Assembly: GCF_022647325.1 (NCBI RefSeq)
Contig: NZ_CP071406.1
Location: 1 to 64,000, forward strand
From: Pantoea deleyi
GTDB taxonomy: Bacteria > Pseudomonadota > Gammaproteobacteria > Enterobacterales > Enterobacteriaceae
DNA length: 64,000 nt
Direction: 5' to 3'
The notes beneath the pieces were generated by a model, which searched no databases, had not been told where the DNA came from, and was given only the letters and a program-made list of their open reading frames with translations. Each line of letters begins with the position of its first letter. Position 1 is the first letter of the stretch. A program made the translations under genes and the position numbers. Positions 45,930-54,888 of the stretch are shown piece after piece.

Positions 45930-46569
45930 GATCCTGAAGCGATCTCCTGTGTATTTTTGCGCCGTTCAGGCTGGCTTGTTTGACAGGGCGGAATCGGAAA
46001 ATCTGAACCGGCAGCGGTGTCGCCTCTTTTTAGCCGTATCTGAAAGGAGGGCGGGGAAAAACCAGTGAGTAATCACTTCTGCGTCTCAGAAGCGATCTTG
46101 CCGACACGACGTTGTCCGTCATAAAGTCACGCCGGTGTTCTGAATACAAACGTTTAACCGCCGATAATTAAGTTAATTAATTCTTATTAATGCTGCAGTT
46201 AAGTTATATTTCAGGGGGATTTTAAAAACATCATAAAAATACGTAAACTCTCTGCTTCCGGCAGAACTCAAGCGTTTATCATGATACTTTAAGCGCAGAA
46301 AAATCAGATGAAGGATAAAAAATAAATATCCCAATTTATACTAATTAAATAACCAAATCTCTTGTCACACGCTATCCTTAGCCGTAATATCCTGTTAATA
46401 AATCCAGGAAAAATATTTAGTTTAACCGTTAACTTTTCATTTAATGAGATTCAGAGTCGAGTCGCATCTTTAATCGCTCACCTGGAATTTAAATTAACAA
46501 TTTTTAGCTAAACTTCTGGCAAATACTGCTATTTTTTGCAACAAAACCGGGTTTAAAAAAGGGATTTCA

Positions 46570-47037
46570 ATGAAAAAAAACCTGCTATTAACGACACTTC
46601 TTGCCCTCTTTAGCATGCCTGCGCTATCGCTGGCACAGTCACCGCAGCGTTGTGTCAGCGCTTCGGAACAGGATGTCGCCAGTCTGTTTGATAAGTGGAA
46701 CGATTCGCTGGCAACCGGCGAAGCGACTAAGGTATCAGAGCTTTACGTCAGCGACAGCGTGCTGCTGCCAGCACTTTCGCATCGTACGCGCCTGACCGAC
46801 CAGGAACGCATCGATTACTTCAATGACTTTCTGAAAAAAGAACCGCGCGGTAAAATCAACGTTCGCACAATCAGTATCGGCTGTAATCAAGCCACAGACA
46901 AGGGTGTTTATACGTTTACCTTTAAGGATGGCTCACACGTTAAAGCACGTTACCTGTTTAATTACGTCTGGGATGGCGGCAGCTGGAAAATAGCCGCTCA
47001 CCGATCTGCAGCACTGCCAGAAAAAAGCCGTCATTAG
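46570..47037 (+). CDS. Exported SgcJ/EcaC-family (NTF2-like) protein
   Basis: A 155-residue protein with a cleavable signal peptide (about 1-22, ending LSLA-QS) and an NTF2/SnoaL-like fold: VASLFDKWNDSLATGEATKV, ELYVSDSVLLPALSHRTR and YVWDGGSWKIAAHRSAALP, as in SgcJ/EcaC family proteins. Members bind small ligands or act as lyases; the role is unknown. AAGGG precedes the ATG. A weak hairpin (GCCTCTGA with TCAGAGGC, 47066-47086) follows. Confidence 0.85.
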   Translation: MKKNLLLTTLLALFSMPALSLAQSPQRCVSASEQDVASLFDKWNDSLATGEATKVSELYVSDSVLLPALSHRTRLTDQERIDYFNDFLKKEPRGKINVRTISIGCNQATDKGVYTFTFKDGSHVKARYLFNYVWDGGSWKIAAHRSAALPEKSRH

Positions 47038-47292
47038 CAGCTGTTTAAACTGACATGCAGATACGGCCTCTGAATATCTCAGAGGCGCTTGCCTGAAAAT
47101 CACCGTTAACTCCCTCATCGACACTGTAAAAAAACCAAAGCTCAATTCTTAATTAGCTTTGCGGATATTGTAATAACCACGCTATTTACTTCGTTCTGAA
47201 CAACTGACTATTATCGCTCTCACTCTGTTAATAAATGTAACGGGCTTAATTCAGCCTGCGTGCGTTGACGTCCTTTTTTTACTGGAAACGCC

Positions 47293-48504
47293 ATGAATCT
47301 CTCTTTTGCTTCACCCGAACCCCGTCAGGCGGCGGTCATCACCCGACGCGATCAGGCTATCCAGGCGGCGCATTCGCTGGCTGAACAGGCGAAGCCCGGT
47401 GCCGTTGAGCGCGATCAGCAGCGGATTTATCCCGTTGATCTGCTTAATGAGTTCACCCGGCTCGGGCTGGGCAGCATCAGCGTGCCGCGTCGTTTTGGCG
47501 GAGGCGGGCTGGACTATCAGACCCTGGCGGAGGTCTTCCGCATTATCTCTGCCAGCGATCCTTCTCTGGGCCAGATCCCGCAGAACCACTTTGGGCTGAT
47601 TCAGTTCATCCTGGGTGAAGGCGAACCGGAACAGCAGGAAACGCTGCTGCAGGCTGTCGTGAACGGCCACCGGCTGGGTAACGGTGGTCCCGAAAAAAAT
47701 ACCCGTCATACGCGTGATGTTCAGGCCCGGCTGAGTGGGAAGGGGGACTCGCGGTTTCTGACCGGTGAGAAGTTTTATTCAACCGGCGCGCTGTTTGCCG
47801 ACATTCTGGTTACCACCGCTCTTCAGGATGATGACAGGCCAGTGATGGCTTTTATCCCGCTGCCTGCCGCTGGCATAGAGATCGTCGATGACTGGTCTGG
47901 CATGGGGCAGCGGACCACGGCCAGCGGCACGGTCAGACTGAATCAGGTGGCGGTCGATCCGGCCTGGATTATTCCGTTGCCGTCGCCAGAGAAACCGACG
48001 CTGCGCGGTGCTGTATCGCAGCTCATCCAGGCGGCGATCGATGCCGGCATCGCGCAGGGCGCGCTGGACGATGCGCTGGCGTTCGTCCGTGATCATTCCC
48101 GTCCCTGGGTCGATGCCGGTGTGGCGCGCAACGCGGACGATCCTTACATTCTCGCCGATATCGGCCGCATCAGTACCGAACTGAGCGCCGCCAATGCTCT
48201 GCTGCGAAGGGCGGCCCGCGTGCTCGACGCCATCGATCCGGCCGCGCTGACAGCCGAAAACAGCGCAGCCGCCTCAATCGCCGTGGCAGAAGCTAAAGTG
48301 CTGACCACGGAGATCGCCCTGCGCGCCAGCGAAAAGCTGCTGGAGTGGGGCGGCAGTCGCGCGACGCTGTTACAGCATGGTCTGGATCGCCACTGGCGCA
48401 ACGCACGCACCCACACCCTGCACGACCCGGTGCGCTGGAAAACCCACGCTATCGGCAACTACTACCTGAATGCAGTCTATCCCGCGCGCCATGCGTGGAT
48501 TTAA
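47293..48504 (+). CDS. SfnB-family acyl-CoA-dehydrogenase-like oxidoreductase 1
   Basis: A 403-residue flavoprotein of the acyl-CoA dehydrogenase fold, SfnB/DszC branch, which oxidises or monooxygenates sulfur compounds with reduced flavin. Landmarks are LGSISVPRRFGGGGLDY, IPQNHFG, GEKFYSTGALFAD, DDWSGMGQRTTASG and the C-terminal HWRNARTHTLHDPVRWK. It is the first gene of a six-gene plus-strand run that ends with an ABC transporter. Its substrate is unknown; organosulfur use is inferred from neighbours. Confidence 0.88.
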   Translation: MNLSFASPEPRQAAVITRRDQAIQAAHSLAEQAKPGAVERDQQRIYPVDLLNEFTRLGLGSISVPRRFGGGGLDYQTLAEVFRIISASDPSLGQIPQNHFGLIQFILGEGEPEQQETLLQAVVNGHRLGNGGPEKNTRHTRDVQARLSGKGDSRFLTGEKFYSTGALFADILVTTALQDDDRPVMAFIPLPAAGIEIVDDWSGMGQRTTASGTVRLNQVAVDPAWIIPLPSPEKPTLRGAVSQLIQAAIDAGIAQGALDDALAFVRDHSRPWVDAGVARNADDPYILADIGRISTELSAANALLRRAARVLDAIDPAALTAENSAAASIAVAEAKVLTTEIALRASEKLLEWGGSRATLLQHGLDRHWRNARTHTLHDPVRWKTHAIGNYYLNAVYPARHAWI

Positions 48505-48513
48505 GGAGAACGT

Positions 48514-49704
48514 ATGAGTCAGGTTCAGCCGAAACAGCCCGCGGAGCGCGTGCGCAGCGAACAGCAGGCGCTGGACGTCGCCGCACAGCTGGCGCAGCAG
48601 TTTCGTGAAGGCGCCGCAACGCGGGATCGCGAACGTGAGTTGCCACATCATCCACTGCGGGTGCTGTTTCAGTCCGGATTAGGGGCGATTACCGTGCCTG
48701 AAGCCTATGGCGGCATCGCGGCATCCACAGCCACGCTGACCTCGGTGATCAGCCTGCTCAGCGAGGCCGATGCGGCAGTGGGTCAGGTTCCGCAGAACCA
48801 TTTTTACGCGCTGGAAGTCCTGCGCCTTAACGGCAGCGAGTCTCAGAAACAACGCTTTTACGCTGAAGTGCTGGCTGGCGTCCATCTGGGAAATGCGCTG
48901 GCGGAATTTTCAGCCCGCGCCGCGCATCAGCGCACCACAGCGATCCGCAATAACGTCCTTAACGGCAGCAAATTCTACGCCACCGGCGCGCTGTTCGCCG
49001 ACCGCATTCCCACTGCGGCACGCGATGAAGCGGGCATAGAGCAACTGGTGTTTGTGCCGCGACATCAGCCAGGTGTCACGGTGATCGACGACTGGAGTGG
49101 TTTTGGTCAGCGTACCACCGGCAGCGGCAGCGTGATGTTCGATAATGTCCCGGTCGGGCCGGATGATGTTGTGCCGTTTCAGTCGGCCTTTGAGCGTCCC
49201 ACCGCTCTCGGCCCGTTTGCCCAGATTCTGCATGCCGCTATCGACCAGGGCATTGCCCGGGCCGCCTTTAACGACATGCTCGCTTTTCTCCGTCAACGTG
49301 CCAGACCCTGGCCAGACAGTGGTGTCAGCTGCGCCAGCGACGATCCGTTAACGCTTGATCGTACCGGCCGTCTGGCCGCACAGCTGCGAGCAGGCGAGGC
49401 ATTAATAGCGGAGGCGGCGGCCGCCATTGATGCGGCGCAACGGCAGCCCGACGCCGGCACGGTCGCGCGGGCCTCTGTTGAGGTAGCCAAAGCGCGAGCC
49501 TGGACAACCGACGTGTCGCTGGCGGCCGCAAACCTGCTGTTTGAACTCGGCGGCACGCGCGCCAGCCTGCGGGAACACAACCTTGACCGCCACTGGCGCA
49601 ATGCGCGCACGCATACCCTGCACGACCCGGTGCGCTGGAAATATCCCGCGATAGGCAACTATCTGCTCAATGGCGTGTTGCCTGCCCGCCGGGGCACCCT
49701 ATGA
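48514..49704 (+). CDS. SfnB-family acyl-CoA-dehydrogenase-like oxidoreductase 2
   Basis: A 396-residue paralogue of the preceding gene: GAITVPEAYGGIAAS, VPQNHFYALE, GSKFYATGALFAD, DDWSGFGQRTTGSG and the same HWRNARTHTLHDPVRWK ending. It begins 9 bp past its neighbour with AAGGAG. The tandem copies may form a heteromer or act on successive substrates. Confidence 0.88.
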   Translation: MSQVQPKQPAERVRSEQQALDVAAQLAQQFREGAATRDRERELPHHPLRVLFQSGLGAITVPEAYGGIAASTATLTSVISLLSEADAAVGQVPQNHFYALEVLRLNGSESQKQRFYAEVLAGVHLGNALAEFSARAAHQRTTAIRNNVLNGSKFYATGALFADRIPTAARDEAGIEQLVFVPRHQPGVTVIDDWSGFGQRTTGSGSVMFDNVPVGPDDVVPFQSAFERPTALGPFAQILHAAIDQGIARAAFNDMLAFLRQRARPWPDSGVSCASDDPLTLDRTGRLAAQLRAGEALIAEAAAAIDAAQRQPDAGTVARASVEVAKARAWTTDVSLAAANLLFELGGTRASLREHNLDRHWRNARTHTLHDPVRWKYPAIGNYLLNGVLPARRGTL

Positions 49705-51059
49705 GCCAGAAACAGGTTCTGCTTAACGCCTTCAATATGAACTGCGTCGGCCACATCCATCACGGCATGTGGACACACCCGCAGGATCACTCCACGGAAT
49801 TTAACACGCTGCGCTACTGGACAGATCTGGCGCGCCTGCTGGAAAAAGGCCTGTTCGACGGGCTGTTTATCGCCGATATCCAGGGCGTCTATGACGTTTA
49901 TCAGCAGGGGATTGCGCTGACGGCACGCGAGTCGATTCAGCTGCCGGTCAACGATCCGCTGATGCTGGTTTCCGCGATGGCGGGAGTCACCGAGCATCTG
50001 GGTTTTGCCGTTACCGCCAACCTCAGCTATGAAGCACCTTATCCCTTTGCCCGTCGCCTCTCAACGCTGGATCACCTTACTCAGGGACGCATCGGCTGGA
50101 ACATCGTGACCGGCTATCTGGACAGCGCGGCACGGGCAATGGGCAATAAGCAGCTGCTGGCGCATGACCAGCGCTATGCCCAGGCCGATGAGTTTCTTGA
50201 TGTCAGCTACCAGCTCTGGGAGGGAAGCTGGCAGGATGATGCGCTGGTGGTGGATCGTCAGCGCCGCCTCTATGCCGATGCCAGCAAAATACACCCCGTC
50301 AGGCACCAGGGGGCGTTCTATCAGGTTCAGGGCTATCACCTCAGCAGCCCTTCACCACAACGCACGCCGCTGCTGTTTCAGGCCGGCACATCGGCGCGGG
50401 GCATCCGGTTCGCTGCCCGTCATGCCGAATGTACCTTCGTCAATGCCGCCACACCCGCCGCGATGCGCCAGCAGACACAGCGTCTGCGCCAGGCTGCGAC
50501 AGAAGCAGGTCGCCGTGCCGACGATATACGCATTTTTATGGGGGTCGGCGTGATTGTCGCCCCTACCGAGCGCGAAGCGCAGGAGAAGCACCAGAGCTAC
50601 CTGGCCTATGCCAGCCCGGAAGCGGGTATTGCCCATTTTTCCAGCTCAATTGGCCTCGATCTGGCCGCCTTCGATCTGGATGAGCCGATCGTTAACGGTG
50701 AAACCCGCGCGATTGAGTCGGTGAGTCAGGCCTACAGCGGCTGGACCCGCCGTCGCCTGCTGGAGCAGCACGCCATGGGCAGCCGGTATCCGCTGATTAT
50801 CGGTAATCCCTCACAGGTAGCGGACGCGCTGCTGCACTGGATGGATGAGGGGGATATCGACGGCTTCAACCTGACACGCATTCTCAACCCGCAGAGTTAC
50901 CGCGATTTTATCGAGCTGGTCGTACCGGAATTACAACAGCGCGGGCGCTATAAAACGGCTTATCAGCCCGGCTCACTGCGCAACAAAATTTTCCGGCAGG
51001 ATCGCCTGCCCGATCGTCACCCGGCCGCGCGATGGCGTCATGCCACCGGACACCGTTGA
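49701..51059 (+). CDS. NtaA/SnaA/SoxA-type FMN-dependent monooxygenase 1
   Basis: A 452-residue bacterial-luciferase-family monooxygenase: AFNMNCVGHIHHGMWTHPQD, GLFIADIQGVYDVY, PFARRLSTLDHLTQGRIGWN and IVTGYLDSAARAMG, typical of the NtaA/SnaA/DszA group, which uses FMNH2 supplied by a reductase. It overlaps the stop of the second SfnB-like gene (ATGA). No flavin reductase lies in the operon. The substrate is unknown. Confidence 0.9.
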   Translation: MSQKQVLLNAFNMNCVGHIHHGMWTHPQDHSTEFNTLRYWTDLARLLEKGLFDGLFIADIQGVYDVYQQGIALTARESIQLPVNDPLMLVSAMAGVTEHLGFAVTANLSYEAPYPFARRLSTLDHLTQGRIGWNIVTGYLDSAARAMGNKQLLAHDQRYAQADEFLDVSYQLWEGSWQDDALVVDRQRRLYADASKIHPVRHQGAFYQVQGYHLSSPSPQRTPLLFQAGTSARGIRFAARHAECTFVNAATPAAMRQQTQRLRQAATEAGRRADDIRIFMGVGVIVAPTEREAQEKHQSYLAYASPEAGIAHFSSSIGLDLAAFDLDEPIVNGETRAIESVSQAYSGWTRRRLLEQHAMGSRYPLIIGNPSQVADALLHWMDEGDIDGFNLTRILNPQSYRDFIELVVPELQQRGRYKTAYQPGSLRNKIFRQDRLPDRHPAARWRHATGHR

Positions 51060-51091
51060 ACCGTTGAACTGTTTAACCTCAAGGAATCATC

Positions 51092-51898
51092 ATGACATCT
51101 ATCAATCCCTTACGCGCCGCGCTGGGCGCAATACTGCTGACCCTCAGTGCCGTTGCCGCTGCCGACTATTCGGGGCCGCTGAAAGTCGGAACGACTGCCG
51201 CCTTCGCTCCGCCGCTGGAGAGCGCCGTGGCGGAAGCAAAGAAGCAGGGACTGGCGGTTGATCTGGTCGAGTTCACCGACTGGACCGCGCCCAACGTCAG
51301 CGTGGAAAATGGTGATATCGACGTTAACCTGTTCCAGCATAAGCCTTTTCTGGAGAATGCGAATCAGTCCGGCGGCTTCCATCTGGTCGCCTACGCGCCC
51401 GCCATCATCAATAACATCGGACTCTACTCGAAAAAGCACAGCGCGATTGACCAGATACCCGAAGGCGGTACCGTTGCCATCGCCAACGACCCGATAAACG
51501 GTGCCCGCGGATTGCTTCTTTTGCAGAAAGCGGGACTGATTACGCTGAAGCCGGGAGCCGGACTCAAATCCACCCCCGACGATATCGTCAATAACCCGAA
51601 GAAACTAAAAATCATCGAAGTAGAAGCGGTGCAGCTCTCGCGCTCACTGGAAGAGGTCGATCTGGCGCAGGGTTATCCGCACTATCTGCGTCTGGCCAAA
51701 ACGATCGATCCCAACAAGGCGCTGCTGTTCGATGGGCTGGAACACCCTGAATATGTGATTCAGTTCGTCATCCGTCAGGGGCATGAGAACGATCCGCGCC
51801 TGGCAAAGTTTGTCGATATTTATCAACACTCGCCGGTAGTACGCGCCAGTCTCGACAGCTTCTATGGCAAACTTTATCAGCCAGGCTGGAGCCAGTAA
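51092..51898 (+). CDS. MetQ/NlpA-family substrate-binding protein
   Basis: A 268-residue periplasmic protein of the MetQ fold: signal peptide (about 1-23, cleaved near AVAAA-DYSG), then KVGTTAAFAPPLESA, DVNLFQHKPFLENAN, ANDPINGARGLLLLQKAGLI and DLAQGYPHYLRLAK. Unlike MetQ it lacks a lipobox. It should deliver a sulfur-containing ligand to the following MetNI-like transporter; methionine itself is possible but the context favours another compound. AAGGA precedes the ATG. Confidence 0.88.
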   Translation: MTSINPLRAALGAILLTLSAVAAADYSGPLKVGTTAAFAPPLESAVAEAKKQGLAVDLVEFTDWTAPNVSVENGDIDVNLFQHKPFLENANQSGGFHLVAYAPAIINNIGLYSKKHSAIDQIPEGGTVAIANDPINGARGLLLLQKAGLITLKPGAGLKSTPDDIVNNPKKLKIIEVEAVQLSRSLEEVDLAQGYPHYLRLAKTIDPNKALLFDGLEHPEYVIQFVIRQGHENDPRLAKFVDIYQHSPVVRASLDSFYGKLYQPGWSQ

Positions 51899-51900
51899 TC

Positions 51901-53004
51901 ATGGTCAGCCTCAGCTATCCTGACACCGGCGCATTGTCCCATTCCGCCGTTGCCACGCGGGCCAGCGGCGCCGCGCACATTACCCTGGAGGCGCTGAGCA
52001 AACGCTATCCCGGTCAGGCGGTGGATGCGCTGCATAACATCCATCTGCAGATCCAGCGCGGCGAGATTTTCGGCATCATTGGCCGCAGCGGGGCAGGCAA
52101 ATCAACCCTGATCCGCTGCCTTAACCGGCTGGAAGAGCCTTCCGGCGGGCGGATTGTTATCGATGGTACCGACATCAGCGCCCTGACGTCCCGCCAGCTG
52201 GTCGAATGGCGGCGCAGCACCGGCATGATCTTCCAGCACTTCAATCTGCTCTCCGCCAAAACGGTCAGGCAGAATATCGAGCTGCCGCTCAGGGTTGCGG
52301 GCGTACCGGCGGCTGAGCGGGCGCGCAAGGTCGATGCGTTACTGGCGCTGGTCGGGCTGGAGTCGCGTCAGCACGCCTGGCCCGCTCAGCTCTCCGGAGG
52401 ACAGAAACAGCGCGTCGGCATTGCGCGTGCGCTGGTGCACGACCCGGAACTGCTGCTGTGCGACGAAGCCACGTCGGCCCTCGATCCTGAAACCACGCGC
52501 GCCATCCTGGCGCTGCTGAAGAAAATCAATCAGCAGCGCCACATTACCATTGTGCTCATTACTCATGAGATGGATGTCGTTCATGACCTCTGCCACAACG
52601 TGGCGGTAATCGATCAGGGAGAAATCATTGAGCGCGGCCCGGTCTGGCAGGTCTACAGCGACCCGCAGCAGGAAACCACGCGACAGCTGCTGAATCCCGA
52701 TCATCAGACACTGCCAGAATCGGTCGCCAGCCGCCTGAGCGACCGCCGCCTGCAGCCCGATGACCGGCTGTTGCTGCGGCTGCGCTACACCGGGCGGGGT
52801 GCTCAGCCGGATATTGGTGCGCTGAGCGCCCTGATTCCGGGTGAAATCACCGTGATCCACAGCGCGATTGAGTGGGTGGCTAATAAGCCGATTGGCCAGA
52901 TGCTGGTCCTGCTGGATGCCCGGCATGAGGCGCAGGCAGTCACCCCGCAGCTGGCGCATATCGCCGATCAACTGGAGGTATCAGGTTATGTCACAGGCTA
53001 TTGA
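51901..53004 (+). CDS. MetN-like ABC transporter ATPase
   Basis: A 367-residue ATPase: Walker A GRSGAGKS, signature LSGGQKQRVGIARAL, Walker B LLLCDEATSALDP, H-loop ITHEMD, and a C-terminal ACT/NIL-type domain (about 285-365) as in MetN. There the C-terminal domain senses substrate and inhibits transport. The N-terminus has about 25 extra residues before the ATPase core. It starts 2 bp past the binding protein. Confidence 0.92.
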   Translation: MVSLSYPDTGALSHSAVATRASGAAHITLEALSKRYPGQAVDALHNIHLQIQRGEIFGIIGRSGAGKSTLIRCLNRLEEPSGGRIVIDGTDISALTSRQLVEWRRSTGMIFQHFNLLSAKTVRQNIELPLRVAGVPAAERARKVDALLALVGLESRQHAWPAQLSGGQKQRVGIARALVHDPELLLCDEATSALDPETTRAILALLKKINQQRHITIVLITHEMDVVHDLCHNVAVIDQGEIIERGPVWQVYSDPQQETTRQLLNPDHQTLPESVASRLSDRRLQPDDRLLLRLRYTGRGAQPDIGALSALIPGEITVIHSAIEWVANKPIGQMLVLLDARHEAQAVTPQLAHIADQLEVSGYVTGY

Positions 53005-53638
53005 CCGTTTATGGAGCGCACTGCTGGATACCCTGCTGATGGTCGGCGTCTCTTCGGCGCTGGCGCTGGCTTTGGGGTTACCGATGGCGGTGCTTCTGGT
53101 GGTGAGCGGACGGGGGGATCTTTTCCCCAGTCCGGCACTCAACCGGGTGCTGGGCTGGATGGTTAATCTCTTTCGCTCGGTTCCCTTCCTGATCCTGATG
53201 GTGGCGCTGATCCCGTTTACCCGCTGGATAGTCGGCACGACCTATGGCGTCTGGGCCGCAGTAGTGCCACTGACCCTGGCAGCCACGCCGTTTTTTGCCC
53301 GGATTGCCGAAGTAAGCCTGCGTGAAGTGGATAAAGGACTGACGGAAGCGGCGCAGGCGATGGGCTTTCACCGCTGGCATATTGTCTGGCATGTGCTGCT
53401 GCCTGAAGCGCGGCCTGGCATCGTCAGCGGCTTCACCATTACGCTGGTGACGATGATCAATGCGTCGGCGATGGCGGGTGCCATCGGTGCCGGTGGTCTG
53501 GGCGATCTGGCCTATCGGTATGGCTATCAGCGTTTTGATATGCAGGTGATGGTGACCGTGATCGTGGTGCTGGTCGCGCTGGTGACGCTGCTTCAGCTCT
53601 GCGGCGATCGTTTATCGCGACGGCTGAACCATCGTTAA
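52988..53638 (+). CDS. MetI-like ABC transporter permease
   Basis: A 216-residue permease with five or so membrane helices and the coupling sequence EAAQAMGFHRWHIVWHVLLP, matching MetI. The start at 52988 overlaps the ATPase gene by 17 bp; a longer frame from 52868 is a shadow of the ATPase gene. It completes an import system with the two preceding genes. Confidence 0.92.
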   Translation: MSQAIDRLWSALLDTLLMVGVSSALALALGLPMAVLLVVSGRGDLFPSPALNRVLGWMVNLFRSVPFLILMVALIPFTRWIVGTTYGVWAAVVPLTLAATPFFARIAEVSLREVDKGLTEAAQAMGFHRWHIVWHVLLPEARPGIVSGFTITLVTMINASAMAGAIGAGGLGDLAYRYGYQRFDMQVMVTVIVVLVALVTLLQLCGDRLSRRLNHR

Positions 53639-53644
53639 CCCCTG

Positions 53645-53669
53645 AGGCCGGGTTTCCCCGGCCTTTTTT
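53645..53669. terminator. Terminator between converging sulfur operons
   Basis: AGGCCGGG (53645-53652) pairs with CCCGGCCT (53657-53664) across a 4-nt loop, followed by TTTTTT. It ends the plus-strand operon next to the stop of the minus-strand SfnB-like gene. Confidence 0.85.
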
Positions 53670-53670
53670 A

Positions 53671-54888
53671 TTACGCGTCCCTGCCGTTCCCTATCTGCCA
53701 GATAAAGGTCGGATCCTTGCCATTCACTTCCCAGTCACCCACATTGCGGATTTTGTAGATCACCGGATTGTGTGAGGACACCGTACGGGCGTTGCGCCAG
53801 TGCCGATCCAGCGCCTTGCTGACGCGGGTATCGGACGCCCCCAGCGCGTTAAACAGCTCAGTCGCGGCCCGGGGCACCAGCTCCGTCGCCACGGCCTGCG
53901 CCCGGGCTGACTCCACCTCGGCCAGCACATTGGCCGCATGCCGTGCGGATTCACCGGCACCGCTCTGCTCAAGCTCAAACACCCGCTGCAGAGCGTGAGT
54001 GGCGCGCTCAGCCGCCGCCTCCACAGCCCAGGCCCAGCTGCTAATCTGGCCCACGACCTGTAACACCTGAACATCCTGTCTGACCTGAGGCGCATTGCCG
54101 TGACTGTAAATCCGCTTACGCTGCGCCACAGCCTGTGCCGCATCACGCACCACCGCCCGGCCAATGCCGGCCAGCGTAGAGAGCAAGACGTGCTGATAAA
54201 AGGCGGTCTGATAGCGGAAGCGCGCACTGAAGTCGTACACATGAGCGGGCTCAACATGGGCCTGATCGAAACGCGTCGTGCCGCTGCCGGTCAGGCGCTG
54301 TCCGAACCCATCCCAGTCATCGTCACGCTCAACGCCCTTCTGGTGCGTGCTGACCAGCGCAATGACGTCGCGGCCGTTGTCGGCTCGTCGGGCAAAGACA
54401 TCAATCCAGTCAGCATAGAGCGTTCCGGTGCTGTAAAATTTTTCACCGCTGATCGTCCAGCCATCCGGGGCCGGGGAAACCTGGGTGATGACCTCACCCA
54501 GTTTCACCGCGCCCGTTTCACTCCAGCCGCTGCCCACCAGCTCGCCATCCACAAAACGGCGGAACCAGCGAAGTCGTTCAGCATCCGCAGGCTGATTCAG
54601 GCGATCTTCGACAAAGGCGAAGTGTGCACGCAGCGCCTGAGGCAGGTTTGAATCCGCCTCGGCCAGTGCGGTCAGCAGCGAAAAGAGCTGGGGCAGTGAC
54701 ACCCCGAAGCCACCTTCTTCTTTCGGGATGCGCAGCGTGCCGAAGCGCGCCTCTTTCAGCCAGGCGATGGGCGTATGCAACAGCGTACGGGTTGTTTCAC
54801 GCCCGGCGGCGGCTTCGGCGATACGGGCAAACAGCGGCCTGAACTGTTCGGTCAGTGCGGCAAACTCAGTCCGGGTTAATTCAGACAT
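53671..54888 (-). CDS. SfnB/DszC-like acyl-CoA-dehydrogenase-family oxidoreductase 3
   Basis: A 405-residue third member of the family in this region: FGTLRIPKEEGGFGVSLPQL, SGEKFYSTGTLYADWIDVFA, DDWDGFGQRLTGSG and LDRHWRNARTVSSHNPVIYK. It is more distant from the tandem pair than they are from each other. AGGAG lies ahead of ATG 54888; the MFS gene upstream overlaps it by 8 bp, so the two are translated together. Confidence 0.87.
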   Translation of the reverse strand: MSELTRTEFAALTEQFRPLFARIAEAAAGRETTRTLLHTPIAWLKEARFGTLRIPKEEGGFGVSLPQLFSLLTALAEADSNLPQALRAHFAFVEDRLNQPADAERLRWFRRFVDGELVGSGWSETGAVKLGEVITQVSPAPDGWTISGEKFYSTGTLYADWIDVFARRADNGRDVIALVSTHQKGVERDDDWDGFGQRLTGSGTTRFDQAHVEPAHVYDFSARFRYQTAFYQHVLLSTLAGIGRAVVRDAAQAVAQRKRIYSHGNAPQVRQDVQVLQVVGQISSWAWAVEAAAERATHALQRVFELEQSGAGESARHAANVLAEVESARAQAVATELVPRAATELFNALGASDTRVSKALDRHWRNARTVSSHNPVIYKIRNVGDWEVNGKDPTFIWQIGNGRDA

